Positions 15,608 through 22,385 of a stretch of DNA of 27,089 nt are shown here, in pieces. Source of the stretch: Thermanaerothrix sp034436175. Its GTDB lineage: Bacteria; Chloroflexota; Anaerolineae; Anaerolineales; Anaerolineaceae. How positions within the stretch are numbered: position 1 is the stretch's first letter; every line of letters starts with the position of its first letter. The stretch covers positions 1-27,089 of the forward strand of contig CAYRUO010000017.1 of NCBI GenBank assembly GCA_964427505.1, written 5' to 3'. The position numbers were made by a program, and so were the translations under genes. The notes under the pieces were generated by a model. It had not been told where the DNA came from and ran no database searches. It saw nothing but the letters and a program-made list of their open reading frames with translations.

Positions 15608-16663
15608 TTATGCTTCAACATCGAAGGTGCGATCTCGGTTAACGAACATCCTTGGGGTTGCCAAACCGGCAAAGTTGAAGAACAATAAAGAGGTTGAACT
15701 TGAAGGGCTGACCAAATGATAAATATAAAGCAAAAGTGGAAACAGCGCCAGCCATCGCAACCCACTGAGGCCCCAATAAGATAAGAGTACAAAAGTCAGA
15801 TTGGATAGAACAGGCCACATTCCTAATGGGAAGGCAAACCAGACTAATAGATCGTGGGGCTGAAAATAAGGGATCACTAGGGGTGTGGCCAGAAATAACA
15901 GGTTCAAGCGTTTAATTCTGTCGAAGGGAAGTAGGAAAGGAATTCCCCAAAGGATTAGGCTGGCTGGCCCCACGTAACGCCACAAAGAAATGCTGGCCTG
16001 GTCATTGGGGGGGTAGAGGTTGTAACGGGTGAGGAACGTCGTCAGCCACTCCGGATAAAGGCCCAGGCAAACCCCAATGATCACAAAAGTAACACAAGTG
16101 GTCAAGAAGTAGGTTCGCTTAGGGCGTTGGGCAAGCCATCCCAGGATTACTAACAGGGGAAATCCCCATTGATACTTGGTTAGCGCAATACAGGCGCCGA
16201 TCCCCGCCAGTAACCAATGATCACGACGTAGGGCCATCCAAAAGATTGCTACTCCGGTCGCCAGAATCCCGGTGATCTGCCCATAAAAAAGCACAAAAAA
16301 CAGGGTCGCCGTAAACCAGGCCCACGTGCTTCCACCAAACACGCGCCACGCGAACCAAAATCCAAGAATATTTAACGTGCCCCAGATGAACCATGTGGTG
16401 CTTATGGGTAACCTTGCTAAGAGTCCAAATAAAGGCAACCATGTGGGTAGGTAATAGTACCCTTGGAAAGTGTGCCTTGCAGCATTGAGGTAGTTAACCA
16501 GATCCACCGGATAAACGGTTTCGCTTTGGTATAAGGCGAATACGATCAAAATGGTGAAGGCTAAAATCAATCCCACCCACTCGGCGAGTCGAATTTTCTG
16601 GGATATTTTCCACGTTATCGTTCGGGAAAACTTGTGGATGGTGTTATGTTCTAGGTTTCTCAT
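15608..16663 (-). CDS. Multi-pass membrane protein, GT87/DUF2029-like glycosyltransferase type, lower GC
   Basis: 351 residues from ATG 16663. A longer frame opens at 16780, but its extra 39 residues are not hydrophobic and a -10 box (16702-16697) lies inside them; AGGGGG about nine bases before 16663 supports the shorter start. The protein has about nine membrane segments. YPVDLVNYLNAARHTF puts an Asp after the first segment, and FYGQITGILATG resembles the Gly-Gln motif of GT87 polyprenol-phosphate-mannose transferases. Base composition is near 48% GC in sampled stretches against about 58-60% for its neighbours, with many AAA, ATT and TTT codons. It is first in the three-gene run down to 11991. 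GT87 assignment is tentative. Confidence 0.6.
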   Translation of the reverse strand: MRNLEHNTIHKFSRTITWKISQKIRLAEWVGLILAFTILIVFALYQSETVYPVDLVNYLNAARHTFQGYYYLPTWLPLFGLLARLPISTTWFIWGTLNILGFWFAWRVFGGSTWAWFTATLFFVLFYGQITGILATGVAIFWMALRRDHWLLAGIGACIALTKYQWGFPLLVILGWLAQRPKRTYFLTTCVTFVIIGVCLGLYPEWLTTFLTRYNLYPPNDQASISLWRYVGPASLILWGIPFLLPFDRIKRLNLLFLATPLVIPYFQPHDLLVWFAFPLGMWPVLSNLTFVLLSYWGLSGLRWLALFPLLLYIYHLVSPSSSTSLLFFNFAGLATPRMFVNRDRTFDVEA

Positions 16664-16696
16664 GCCGTAACCCCCTATTACGCGAGTAATAAAAAT

Positions 16697-16702
16697 ATTA
16701 TA
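16697..16702 (-). promoter_or_regulatory. -10 box for the 16663-11991 membrane gene run
   Basis: TATAAT on the minus strand in an AT-rich stretch (GGGTATATAATATTTT), 34 bases before ATG 16663. A -35-like TTTACA lies at 16729-16724, but its 21-bp spacing is long. Predicted start near 16690. Confidence 0.5.
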
Positions 16703-16784
16703 TACCCTAGCCAGGCTCTCTACTGTAAAATCGGTTCCAAGTATCATTTTCCAATCATTGAACAGTGCCGACGTTGCCATTCTT

Positions 16785-16800
16785 GATGAAAAGGTTCATC
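16785..16800. promoter_or_regulatory. Inverted repeat GATGAA-N4-TTCATC upstream of the haem lipoprotein gene
   Basis: Perfect 6-bp arms around AAGG. It overlaps a possible -35 (TTGATG, 16783-16788) whose -10 would be TAAATA at 16807-16812 (18-bp spacing). It may be an operator or chance; arms are short. Confidence 0.3.
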
Positions 16801-16864
16801 TGGAAATAAATATTTTGCTCAAAATCACCCGTTTTGGGCTTGTTTTGGTTAAGAGGTTTACCTT

Positions 16865-16882
16865 ATGATGAAAATGCCATGA
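16865..16882 (+). CDS. Possible five-codon leader ORF (MMKMP) overlapping the lipoprotein start
   Basis: AAGAGG at 16851-16856 is eight bases before ATG 16865, ideal spacing. This frame reads Met-Met-Lys-Met-Pro then TGA at 16880-16882, and the stop overlaps the ATG at 16879 of the haem lipoprotein as ATGA. The lipoprotein's own ATG has no Shine-Dalgarno at proper distance. Ribosomes could load on the mini-ORF and restart at 16879. It may equally be chance. Confidence 0.35.
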   Translation: MMKMP

Positions 16883-17457
16883 CAAGCCATTGGCGCGGTT
16901 TTCTTCCGGCCCTGGTCGTGCTAGGCGCAGCGCTCCTTTTGTCCCTTAGTGCCTGCCTGCGCTCTTCCACTCCATCCATGCCAAGCCCGGCTTTACTTTC
17001 ACCGGTTCCCACGCTGAGAGGGGATAAATTGCGCCTGGATTTAGGCGCGGCGGCAAAGGGGAATCAGGTTACCCGCGGTGGCGAAATCTACCGCCTGGTG
17101 TGCCAAGATTGTCATGGCGACCGCGGTCAGGGGCTTACCGGCGATTTTCTGGAGCAATGGGCACCGGAGGACCGCAATTGCTGGCAGTCAAAGTGCCATG
17201 CGTCCAATCACCCCCCGGGTGGGTTTGTGCTCCCGCACTATATTCCTCCCATCCTTGGCCCCGATACACTTGGCGCCTTTGATGACGCCTTGGAACTTTA
17301 TAATTACATCAGCCTGAATATGCCCTGGTATGAGCCGGGGCTGTTGAACGAACAAGATACCTGGGACGTGGTCACGTTCATCCTGGGCCGACGAGGTGTG
17401 ACCGTCCCAATTGAACTAAACGCCGTCAACGCCAGTCACTACCCGGTGACGCCGTAA
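16879..17457 (+). CDS. Haem c-binding lipoprotein (cytochrome c-like)
   Basis: 192 residues from ATG 16879. The N-terminus is a lipoprotein signal: MTSHWRGFLP, a hydrophobic core, then lipobox LSAC with Cys26 as the lipidated residue. A Ser/Pro-rich linker follows. VCQDCHG gives a standard CxxCH haem c site (C75, C78, H79) in a cytochrome c-type context (GGEIYRLVCQDCHGDRGQG). A second possible site, CWQSKCH (C101, C106, H107), has four residues between the cysteines. Met148 in ISLNMPWY is a likely distal ligand of the first haem. It would act as an electron carrier on the outer face of the membrane. An in-frame TTG at 16834 would spoil the signal peptide n-region, so ATG 16879 is preferred. 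No respiratory partner gene is adjacent. Confidence 0.85.
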   Translation: MTSHWRGFLPALVVLGAALLLSLSACLRSSTPSMPSPALLSPVPTLRGDKLRLDLGAAAKGNQVTRGGEIYRLVCQDCHGDRGQGLTGDFLEQWAPEDRNCWQSKCHASNHPPGGFVLPHYIPPILGPDTLGAFDDALELYNYISLNMPWYEPGLLNEQDTWDVVTFILGRRGVTVPIELNAVNASHYPVTP

Positions 17458-17487
17458 CCCGTCCACGCTTTAACCTCAGCACGATCA

Positions 17488-17516
17488 TTGACGTCCCTTC
17501 TCGGGCATGCTATGAT
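17488..17516 (+). promoter_or_regulatory. Strong promoter for the yacL-cysS-rlmB run (TTGACG-17-TATGAT)
   Basis: TTGACG at 17488-17493, exactly 17 bases, then TATGAT at 17511-17516 with TGC before it (extended -10). It is the best housekeeping-type promoter in the window. Predicted start near 17523, so the leader to ATG 17609 is about 86 nt. The leader has only weak imperfect repeats (for example AGGT with ACCT at 17560-17577). Confidence 0.85.
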
Positions 17517-17608
17517 TTAGATACCCACGGACTTATCTTCGTTCATCCTTTGATCTATTAGGTTGATTTCGCACCTTAACAACCGAATCATCTAGAAAGG
17601 AGTTATTT

Positions 17609-18685
17609 ATGAGCGCCGATTTCATTGCTCGTCTCATTGGCATGGTTGTTTTTTGTGTCTTAGGCGTCATCTGGGGCACACGCCTGGGTCAGATCGCCAA
17701 TGCTGCACCCACACCGGCGCCGTTCTCGGTTGAGCAGTATGCGCTCACCATTGGGCTAGTCGGTGCCCTGATTGGACTTATCCTCACCCCTTATCTCACC
17801 ACGCGTCCCATGCGCGCCCTGCGTTCTACCCTGACCCGTGTTTCGGCGCAGACGCTTTTTGCCGCTTTGTTTGGACTTATCGCCGGCTTAATCGTTGCCG
17901 CATTACTGGCTTTCCCGCTCTCGCGCCTGCCCTCGCCCCTGGGTGAGGTGCTCCCCTTTGTAGGGGTTCTGGTCTGCGGCTACCTGGGCGTGACGGTCTT
18001 TGTCATGCGCCAGCATGATCTATTCAATCTCTTCTCCGGTTTCACCAAAGGGGGGGCGCGTGACGCTGAGGCGCCGAAATCCTGGTATGAGAACCGCAAT
18101 ATCCTGCTCGATACCAGCGTCATCATTGATGGGCGCATTGCCGACATTGCCCGCACCGGTTTCATCCCCGGTACACTGCTTATTCCGCGCTTCGTGCTCA
18201 ACGAATTGCAGTATATCGCCGATTCTTCGGACAGCCTGCGGCGACAGCGCGGACGGCGCGGTTTAGAGGTGTTGGCCCAACTGCAGAAGGAGCCGGGTGG
18301 CGTGCCGGTACGTATCACCGATATTGATGTTGAAGGCGTGCGGGAGGTGGATGATAAACTGGTCATCCTGGCGCGGCAGTTGCGCTGTCCGATCCTGACC
18401 AATGATTACAACCTCAACCGCGTGGCCGAACTACAAGGAGTGCGGGTGCTCAATGTCAACGAATTGGCCAACGCCGTCAAATCGGCTTTGCTCCCCGGTG
18501 AGACGCTTTCTATCCGCTTGATCCAGGAGGGCAAAGAACCCGGTCAAGGCGTGGGCTATCTGGATGATGGCACGATGGTGGTTGTGGAAAATGGCAAAGA
18601 CTATATCAATCAACAGGTGACCGTCGTGGTCACCAAAGTCCTCCAGACATCGGCTGGACGGATGATTTTCGCACGCCTGGAGTAA
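17609..18685 (+). CDS. yacL: PIN-TRAM domain integral membrane protein (YacL family)
   Basis: 358 residues; AAAGGAG precedes ATG 17609. Four predicted membrane helices (about 6-24, 44-62, 82-104, 113-132) are followed by a PIN nuclease-fold domain. Its acidic residues are present: Asp168 in LLDTSVIIDGR, Glu199 in VLNELQ, Asp248/249 in EVDDKL and Asp266 in TNDYN. A TRAM domain, an RNA-binding beta barrel, fills 295-358 (GQGVGYLDDGTMVVVENG). The order TM-PIN-TRAM is that of YacL proteins, thought to be membrane-tethered RNA-binding nucleases; activity is not well established. In Bacillus, yacL lies in the same neighbourhood as cysS and rlmB, which also follow here. The gene has its own strong promoter. 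Confidence 0.92.
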   Translation: MSADFIARLIGMVVFCVLGVIWGTRLGQIANAAPTPAPFSVEQYALTIGLVGALIGLILTPYLTTRPMRALRSTLTRVSAQTLFAALFGLIAGLIVAALLAFPLSRLPSPLGEVLPFVGVLVCGYLGVTVFVMRQHDLFNLFSGFTKGGARDAEAPKSWYENRNILLDTSVIIDGRIADIARTGFIPGTLLIPRFVLNELQYIADSSDSLRRQRGRRGLEVLAQLQKEPGGVPVRITDIDVEGVREVDDKLVILARQLRCPILTNDYNLNRVAELQGVRVLNVNELANAVKSALLPGETLSIRLIQEGKEPGQGVGYLDDGTMVVVENGKDYINQQVTVVVTKVLQTSAGRMIFARLE

Positions 18686-18711
18686 GGACGTTACCGCAGG
18701 AGTAAATCGCG

Positions 18712-20118
18712 ATGGCTTTACGCATCTATAACACGCTGACCCGCAAAAAAGAACCCTTTGAGACACTGGAACCCGGGGTGGTGCGGATGTATGTCTGCGG
18801 CCCCACCGTTTATGATAAAGCCCACATCGGGCATGCCATGTCGGCCCTGGTGTTCGATATTATCCGCCGCTACCTGGAATACCGCGGCTATACGGTGAAG
18901 TTCGTGATGAACTTTACCGATGTGGATGATAAGATCATCCGCCGCGCTCAACAACTGGGTGAAGACCCGTTCCGGCTGGCCGAACGCTATATTGAGGACT
19001 ACCGCCGTAATTTGCAGGCGCTTAACGTGAAACCGGCGACGGTCAACCCGCGCGCCACCCAAGAGATTGATCAGATTATCGCCATGATCCAGGGATTAAT
19101 CGAAAAGGGGCACGCCTATGTGGTGGATGGGGATGTCTACTTCCGCGTCACCAGCGACCCCGATTACGGCAAGCTCTCCGGGCGGCGGCTGGACGAGATG
19201 CAGGCCGGGGCACGTATTGAGGTAGACGAACGCAAAGAGCATCCGATGGACTTTGCGTTATGGAAAGCTGCCAAACCCGGCGAGCCGGCCTGGCCCAGCC
19301 CCTGGGGGCCGGGACGTCCTGGTTGGCATATTGAATGCTCGGCGATGAACCTGCACCACCTGGGAGAGCAAATTGACATCCACGGTGGGGGCAACGATCT
19401 GATCTTCCCGCACCATGAGAACGAGATAGCCCAGAGCGAAAGCCTGACCGGGAAGCCGTTTGTGCGTTACTGGGTGCACAACGGCATGGTGCAGCTGGGC
19501 GGCGAGAAGATGTCCAAATCTCTGGGTAATCTGATCACCATCGAAGAGTTCCTCGCCCAGCACCCGGCGGATGTGCTACGCATGATGGTGCTCAATTCGA
19601 ACTACCGCAGTCCGTTGGTCTATACCGATGAGGTAGTGCAGCAAAGCGAGCGTGCCTTGGAACGCCTGCGTTCGGCACTGCGCCCGGCCCTGCCCGATGC
19701 CACCGGCGCTCCCGAAGCCACCTTGCAGACCCTGCAAGCGCAGATTGAAGCCACCCGCCAGGGCTTCATCGAGGCGATGGATGATGATTTCAACACCTCC
19801 GGGGCATTGGCGGCGATCTTTGAACTGGTGCGGGCGATCAACCAGGCGCGCAGTGAGGGCGCGACCAACGAACAACTGGCCCCGGCACAGGCTGCGCTGC
19901 GCGAACTGACCGGCGTGCTCGGTTTAACCCTGGAAGAACCTGCCGCGGCGCCGAGTGCGGCGGAGCCGTTTATTGACCTGCTGATCGAGGTGCGCACCGA
20001 ACTGCGCAAGCAAAAACTGTGGGCGCTTTCAGACCGCATCCGCGATCGCCTGGCCGAACTGGGCGTCATCCTGGAAGATTCGCGCGAAGGTACCACCTGG
20101 CGCTGGAAAACATCGTAG
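18712..20118 (+). CDS. cysS: Cysteinyl-tRNA synthetase
   Basis: 468 residues (E. coli enzyme about 461); GCAGGAG lies upstream of ATG 18712. Class I synthetase signatures are intact: HIGH at 38-41 and KMSKS at 266-270. The zinc site that selects cysteine is complete: Cys29 in MYVCGPTVYD, Cys209 in HIECSAMN, His234 and Glu238 in HHENE. The helical anticodon-binding domain follows, with DDDFNTSGALAAIFEL near 358-373. It charges tRNA-Cys with cysteine in the cytoplasm. It sits 26 bases after yacL and nine before the rlmB-type gene, clearly in one transcript. Confidence 0.97.
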   Translation: MALRIYNTLTRKKEPFETLEPGVVRMYVCGPTVYDKAHIGHAMSALVFDIIRRYLEYRGYTVKFVMNFTDVDDKIIRRAQQLGEDPFRLAERYIEDYRRNLQALNVKPATVNPRATQEIDQIIAMIQGLIEKGHAYVVDGDVYFRVTSDPDYGKLSGRRLDEMQAGARIEVDERKEHPMDFALWKAAKPGEPAWPSPWGPGRPGWHIECSAMNLHHLGEQIDIHGGGNDLIFPHHENEIAQSESLTGKPFVRYWVHNGMVQLGGEKMSKSLGNLITIEEFLAQHPADVLRMMVLNSNYRSPLVYTDEVVQQSERALERLRSALRPALPDATGAPEATLQTLQAQIEATRQGFIEAMDDDFNTSGALAAIFELVRAINQARSEGATNEQLAPAQAALRELTGVLGLTLEEPAAAPSAAEPFIDLLIEVRTELRKQKLWALSDRIRDRLAELGVILEDSREGTTWRWKTS

Positions 20119-20127
20119 TCAAATGCC

Positions 20128-20880
20128 ATGCGCGAATGGATCACCGGGCGCAACCCCGTTTATGAAGTCCTGCGTGCCCAGCGCCGCCAGGTTTACCGCC
20201 TGCGCGTGGCGCAAGGGGCGGAGGTCAAAGGGCGCCTGGCCGAGATTTTGCGTTTAGCCCAAGCCCAGGGCGTGCCGGTGGAGACAACCCCCCGCGCGCA
20301 GGTGGATTCGCTCGGGGAGAATCCCCAAGGCGTGGCGGTGCAGGTGGGGGATTATCCTTACAGTGATTTACCCACCATCCTTGACCAAGCCCGCGCCAGG
20401 GGTGAACCGCCGCTGATCCTGGTGCTGGATTTGATCCAAAATCCCCAAAACCTGGGCAGTCTGCTGCGTACGGCAGAGGCAGTGGGTGCCCATGGGGTGA
20501 TTCTGCCGCTGGCGCGCAGTGTGGGCGTGACGCCGGCGGTTGTGCACGCCTCGGCGGGCGCCAGTGAGCACCTGCACATTGCCCGCACCAACCTGGCCCA
20601 AGCCCTGGAACGGCTGAAAGCCGCCGGCGTATGGGTAGTGGGGTTAGACATCTCTCCGGAGGCACAACCCCCACCAACCATCCCCCTGGATGCCCCCCTG
20701 GCGCTGGTGGTAGGGAGTGAAGGCGAAGGCATGCGTCCGCTGGTGCGTCGTCAGTGTGATTACCTGCTACGTCTGCCCATGCGCGGTCGGGTGGACTCGC
20801 TCAATGCGGCGGTGGCCGGCTCGATTGCGCTCTATCTCTGTCTGCTGGCGCGTCAAAACCGCGCGATGTCATCATCCTAA
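20128..20880 (+). CDS. rlmB: 23S rRNA 2'-O-ribose methyltransferase, RlmB/TrmH (SPOUT) family
   Basis: 250 residues. A small N-terminal substrate-binding domain (ITGRNPVYEVLRAQ at 5-18) precedes the knotted SPOUT domain. Motif 1 is NPQNLGSLLRTAEAVG (105-120) with the catalytic-type Arg114; motif 2 is VVGSEGEGM (194-202); motif 3 is LPMRGRVDSLNAAVAGSIAL (216-235). RlmB methylates the ribose of a guanosine in the peptidyl-transferase region (G2251 in E. coli), using S-adenosylmethionine. Related TrmH-family rRNA enzymes look alike, so the exact target nucleotide is inferred. No clear Shine-Dalgarno precedes ATG 20128, nine bases after the cysS stop, so coupling is likely. Confidence 0.9.
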   Translation: MREWITGRNPVYEVLRAQRRQVYRLRVAQGAEVKGRLAEILRLAQAQGVPVETTPRAQVDSLGENPQGVAVQVGDYPYSDLPTILDQARARGEPPLILVLDLIQNPQNLGSLLRTAEAVGAHGVILPLARSVGVTPAVVHASAGASEHLHIARTNLAQALERLKAAGVWVVGLDISPEAQPPPTIPLDAPLALVVGSEGEGMRPLVRRQCDYLLRLPMRGRVDSLNAAVAGSIALYLCLLARQNRAMSSS

Positions 20881-20895
20881 TGACCGAGGTAGCCG

Positions 20896-21393
20896 ATGAC
20901 CGAGACGTCTTCTTCCCCGCTCAGCCCGGCGGCGCAACGCGTGCAGGCCGCACTCGATGCCCATGGCTTGGCCATCCGCGTGGTTGAGTTGCCCGTCTCC
21001 ACCCGCACGGCGCACGAGGCGGCGCAGGCCGTAGGCTGTGAGGTGGGGCAAATTGTCAAATCCTTGGTTTTTCGCGGGCGGCACAGTGGCCGCCCTGTGC
21101 TCATCCTCACCAGCGGCGCCAACCGTGTGGATGTGGAAGTGGCCGCCGCGCAGGTGGGTGAGCCGTTGGAGAAAGCCGAGGCCGATTTCGTGCGTGCGGT
21201 GACCGGCTTTGTCATCGGCGGGGTGCCGCCGCTGGGGCACGCTACCCCGATCCCTACCTTTATGGACGAGGATTTATTGGCTTACGCCGAAGTGTGGGCA
21301 GCGGCCGGTACCCCCAATGCCGTCTTTCCCATCGCCCCGACGGATCTGCAGCGCATCACTGCGGCGCAGGTGGTGCGGGTGAAAAATCGGTAA
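20896..21393 (+). CDS. YbaK/EbsC-family aminoacyl-tRNA deacylase
   Basis: 165 residues; GAGGT precedes ATG 20896. It has the single YbaK/ProRS-INS editing fold: TRTAHEAAQAVGCEVGQIVK (36-55) with the conserved Lys55, VLILTSGANRVDV (68-80), VIGGVPPLGH (106-115) and FMDEDL near 122. Family members hydrolyse mischarged tRNA, for example Cys-tRNA-Pro (YbaK) or Ala-tRNA-Pro (ProX-like). Location four genes into the cysS transcript fits a role in clearing cysteine from the wrong tRNA, but specificity cannot be read from this sequence alone. The gap to the rlmB stop is 15 bases. Confidence 0.88.
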   Translation: MTETSSSPLSPAAQRVQAALDAHGLAIRVVELPVSTRTAHEAAQAVGCEVGQIVKSLVFRGRHSGRPVLILTSGANRVDVEVAAAQVGEPLEKAEADFVRAVTGFVIGGVPPLGHATPIPTFMDEDLLAYAEVWAAAGTPNAVFPIAPTDLQRITAAQVVRVKNR

Positions 21394-21407
21394 GCCGAGC
21401 GCGGGGT

Positions 21408-21413
21408 TATAAT
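21408..21413 (+). promoter_or_regulatory. Internal -10 box for the lipid kinase gene
   Basis: TATAAT lies 14 bases after the ybaK-like stop, with no clear -35 17 bp upstream. The predicted start near 21420 gives a 26-nt leader to ATG 21446. Confidence 0.5.
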
Positions 21414-21445
21414 AGTCAGAATCCTTTTCCCGTAGGATGCTGAGC

Positions 21446-22366
21446 ATGGCGGCTGTGTATATCATCTGCAACCCCAAAGCCAATTACGGGCGGGCGGCGT
21501 CTCTGGCGGCTCAACTGCGCCCGTTGGTTACCAATCACTACGGCGCCGAGTGGTGTGAGACGGCTTATTATCAACACGCCATCGAATTGGCACAGGAAGC
21601 CGCGACGGAAGGCGTGGAACGAATCATTGCCATGGGAGGGGATGGCACCGTCCACGAGGTGGTCAACGGGTTGATGGCTTTTCCGCCGGAGGAACGTCCG
21701 GCGGTGGGCATTGTGCCGGTCGGCTCGGGAAACGATTTTGCCGCCAGTTTGGGGATCAGCCCCCGCCCGCTAGAAGCCCTGCGCCAGGCTTTGGAGGGCA
21801 CGCCGCGCCCGACCGACATCGCCCGCATCTATGATGACCGCGGCCATAATGAATACTGGACGAATACGCTGGGCATCGGTTTTGATGCCGTGGTGAACAT
21901 CCGCACCCGGCAGGTGCGCGGGGCACTGCGCGGGTTGGGGGTCTATTTGGTGGCGGCTTTGCAGACCATCTTACTCAACCACCAGCCCTATCACCTTCGC
22001 CTGGAAGCAGATGGGCGGGTTTGGGAAGAGGAACTGCTGATGCTGACGTTGTGCAACGGCCGGCGCCAAGGGGGGCTGTTCTGGATGGCGCCGCAGGGCA
22101 GTCCGACCGATGGCCGGATTGATTATGTGGGTGTGCGCACCATCTCACGCCCTAAAATGCTTTATACCTTGCCCTTTTTCATTTGGGGCAAGCATGAGCA
22201 TCTACCCTATACGTGCCATGGGGCGTTCCACCACCTTATCTTGGAAGCCGACCGCCCGCTTTATATCCATACCGATGGCGAAATTTACGCCGGTTTTGAT
22301 TCCACCATTCGCCGCCTGAGTGTAGAATCTATCCCTGGGGCGATCCGTTTCGTCCACGCACCCTAA
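21446..22366 (+). CDS. Diacylglycerol kinase-family lipid kinase (DagK/YegS-like)
   Basis: 306 residues from ATG 21446. An in-frame ATG three codons earlier (21437) is possible, but TAGGA at 21433-21437 is spaced for 21446. The nucleotide-binding signature GGDGT is at 64-68 and GSGNDFA at 93-99; NTLGIGFDA and the C-terminal HTDGEIY are typical of the bacterial DagK/YegS/LCB5 group. These cytoplasmic enzymes phosphorylate diacylglycerol or a related lipid alcohol with ATP, usually recycling diacylglycerol from membrane turnover. A TATAAT lies 33 bases upstream, so it may be expressed apart from the tRNA genes before it. Exact lipid substrate is unknown. Confidence 0.88.
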   Translation: MAAVYIICNPKANYGRAASLAAQLRPLVTNHYGAEWCETAYYQHAIELAQEAATEGVERIIAMGGDGTVHEVVNGLMAFPPEERPAVGIVPVGSGNDFAASLGISPRPLEALRQALEGTPRPTDIARIYDDRGHNEYWTNTLGIGFDAVVNIRTRQVRGALRGLGVYLVAALQTILLNHQPYHLRLEADGRVWEEELLMLTLCNGRRQGGLFWMAPQGSPTDGRIDYVGVRTISRPKMLYTLPFFIWGKHEHLPYTCHGAFHHLILEADRPLYIHTDGEIYAGFDSTIRRLSVESIPGAIRFVHAP

Positions 22367-22385
22367 ACGACGTTCATAACCTGCG

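Noticed and set aside
16664..16780. N-terminal extension of the GT87-like protein to an ATG at 16780
   Set aside because: The extension is not hydrophobic or conserved-looking and contains the likely -10 box; AGGGGG marks ATG 16663.
16834..16878. TTG start giving a longer haem lipoprotein
   Set aside because: It would put acidic residues before the signal peptide and has no ribosome site; ATG 16879 gives a normal lipoprotein signal.
17437..17457. GTCAC-TACCCG-GTGAC hairpin at the end of the haem lipoprotein gene
   Set aside because: Only 5 bp, inside the coding region, with no T-run after it.
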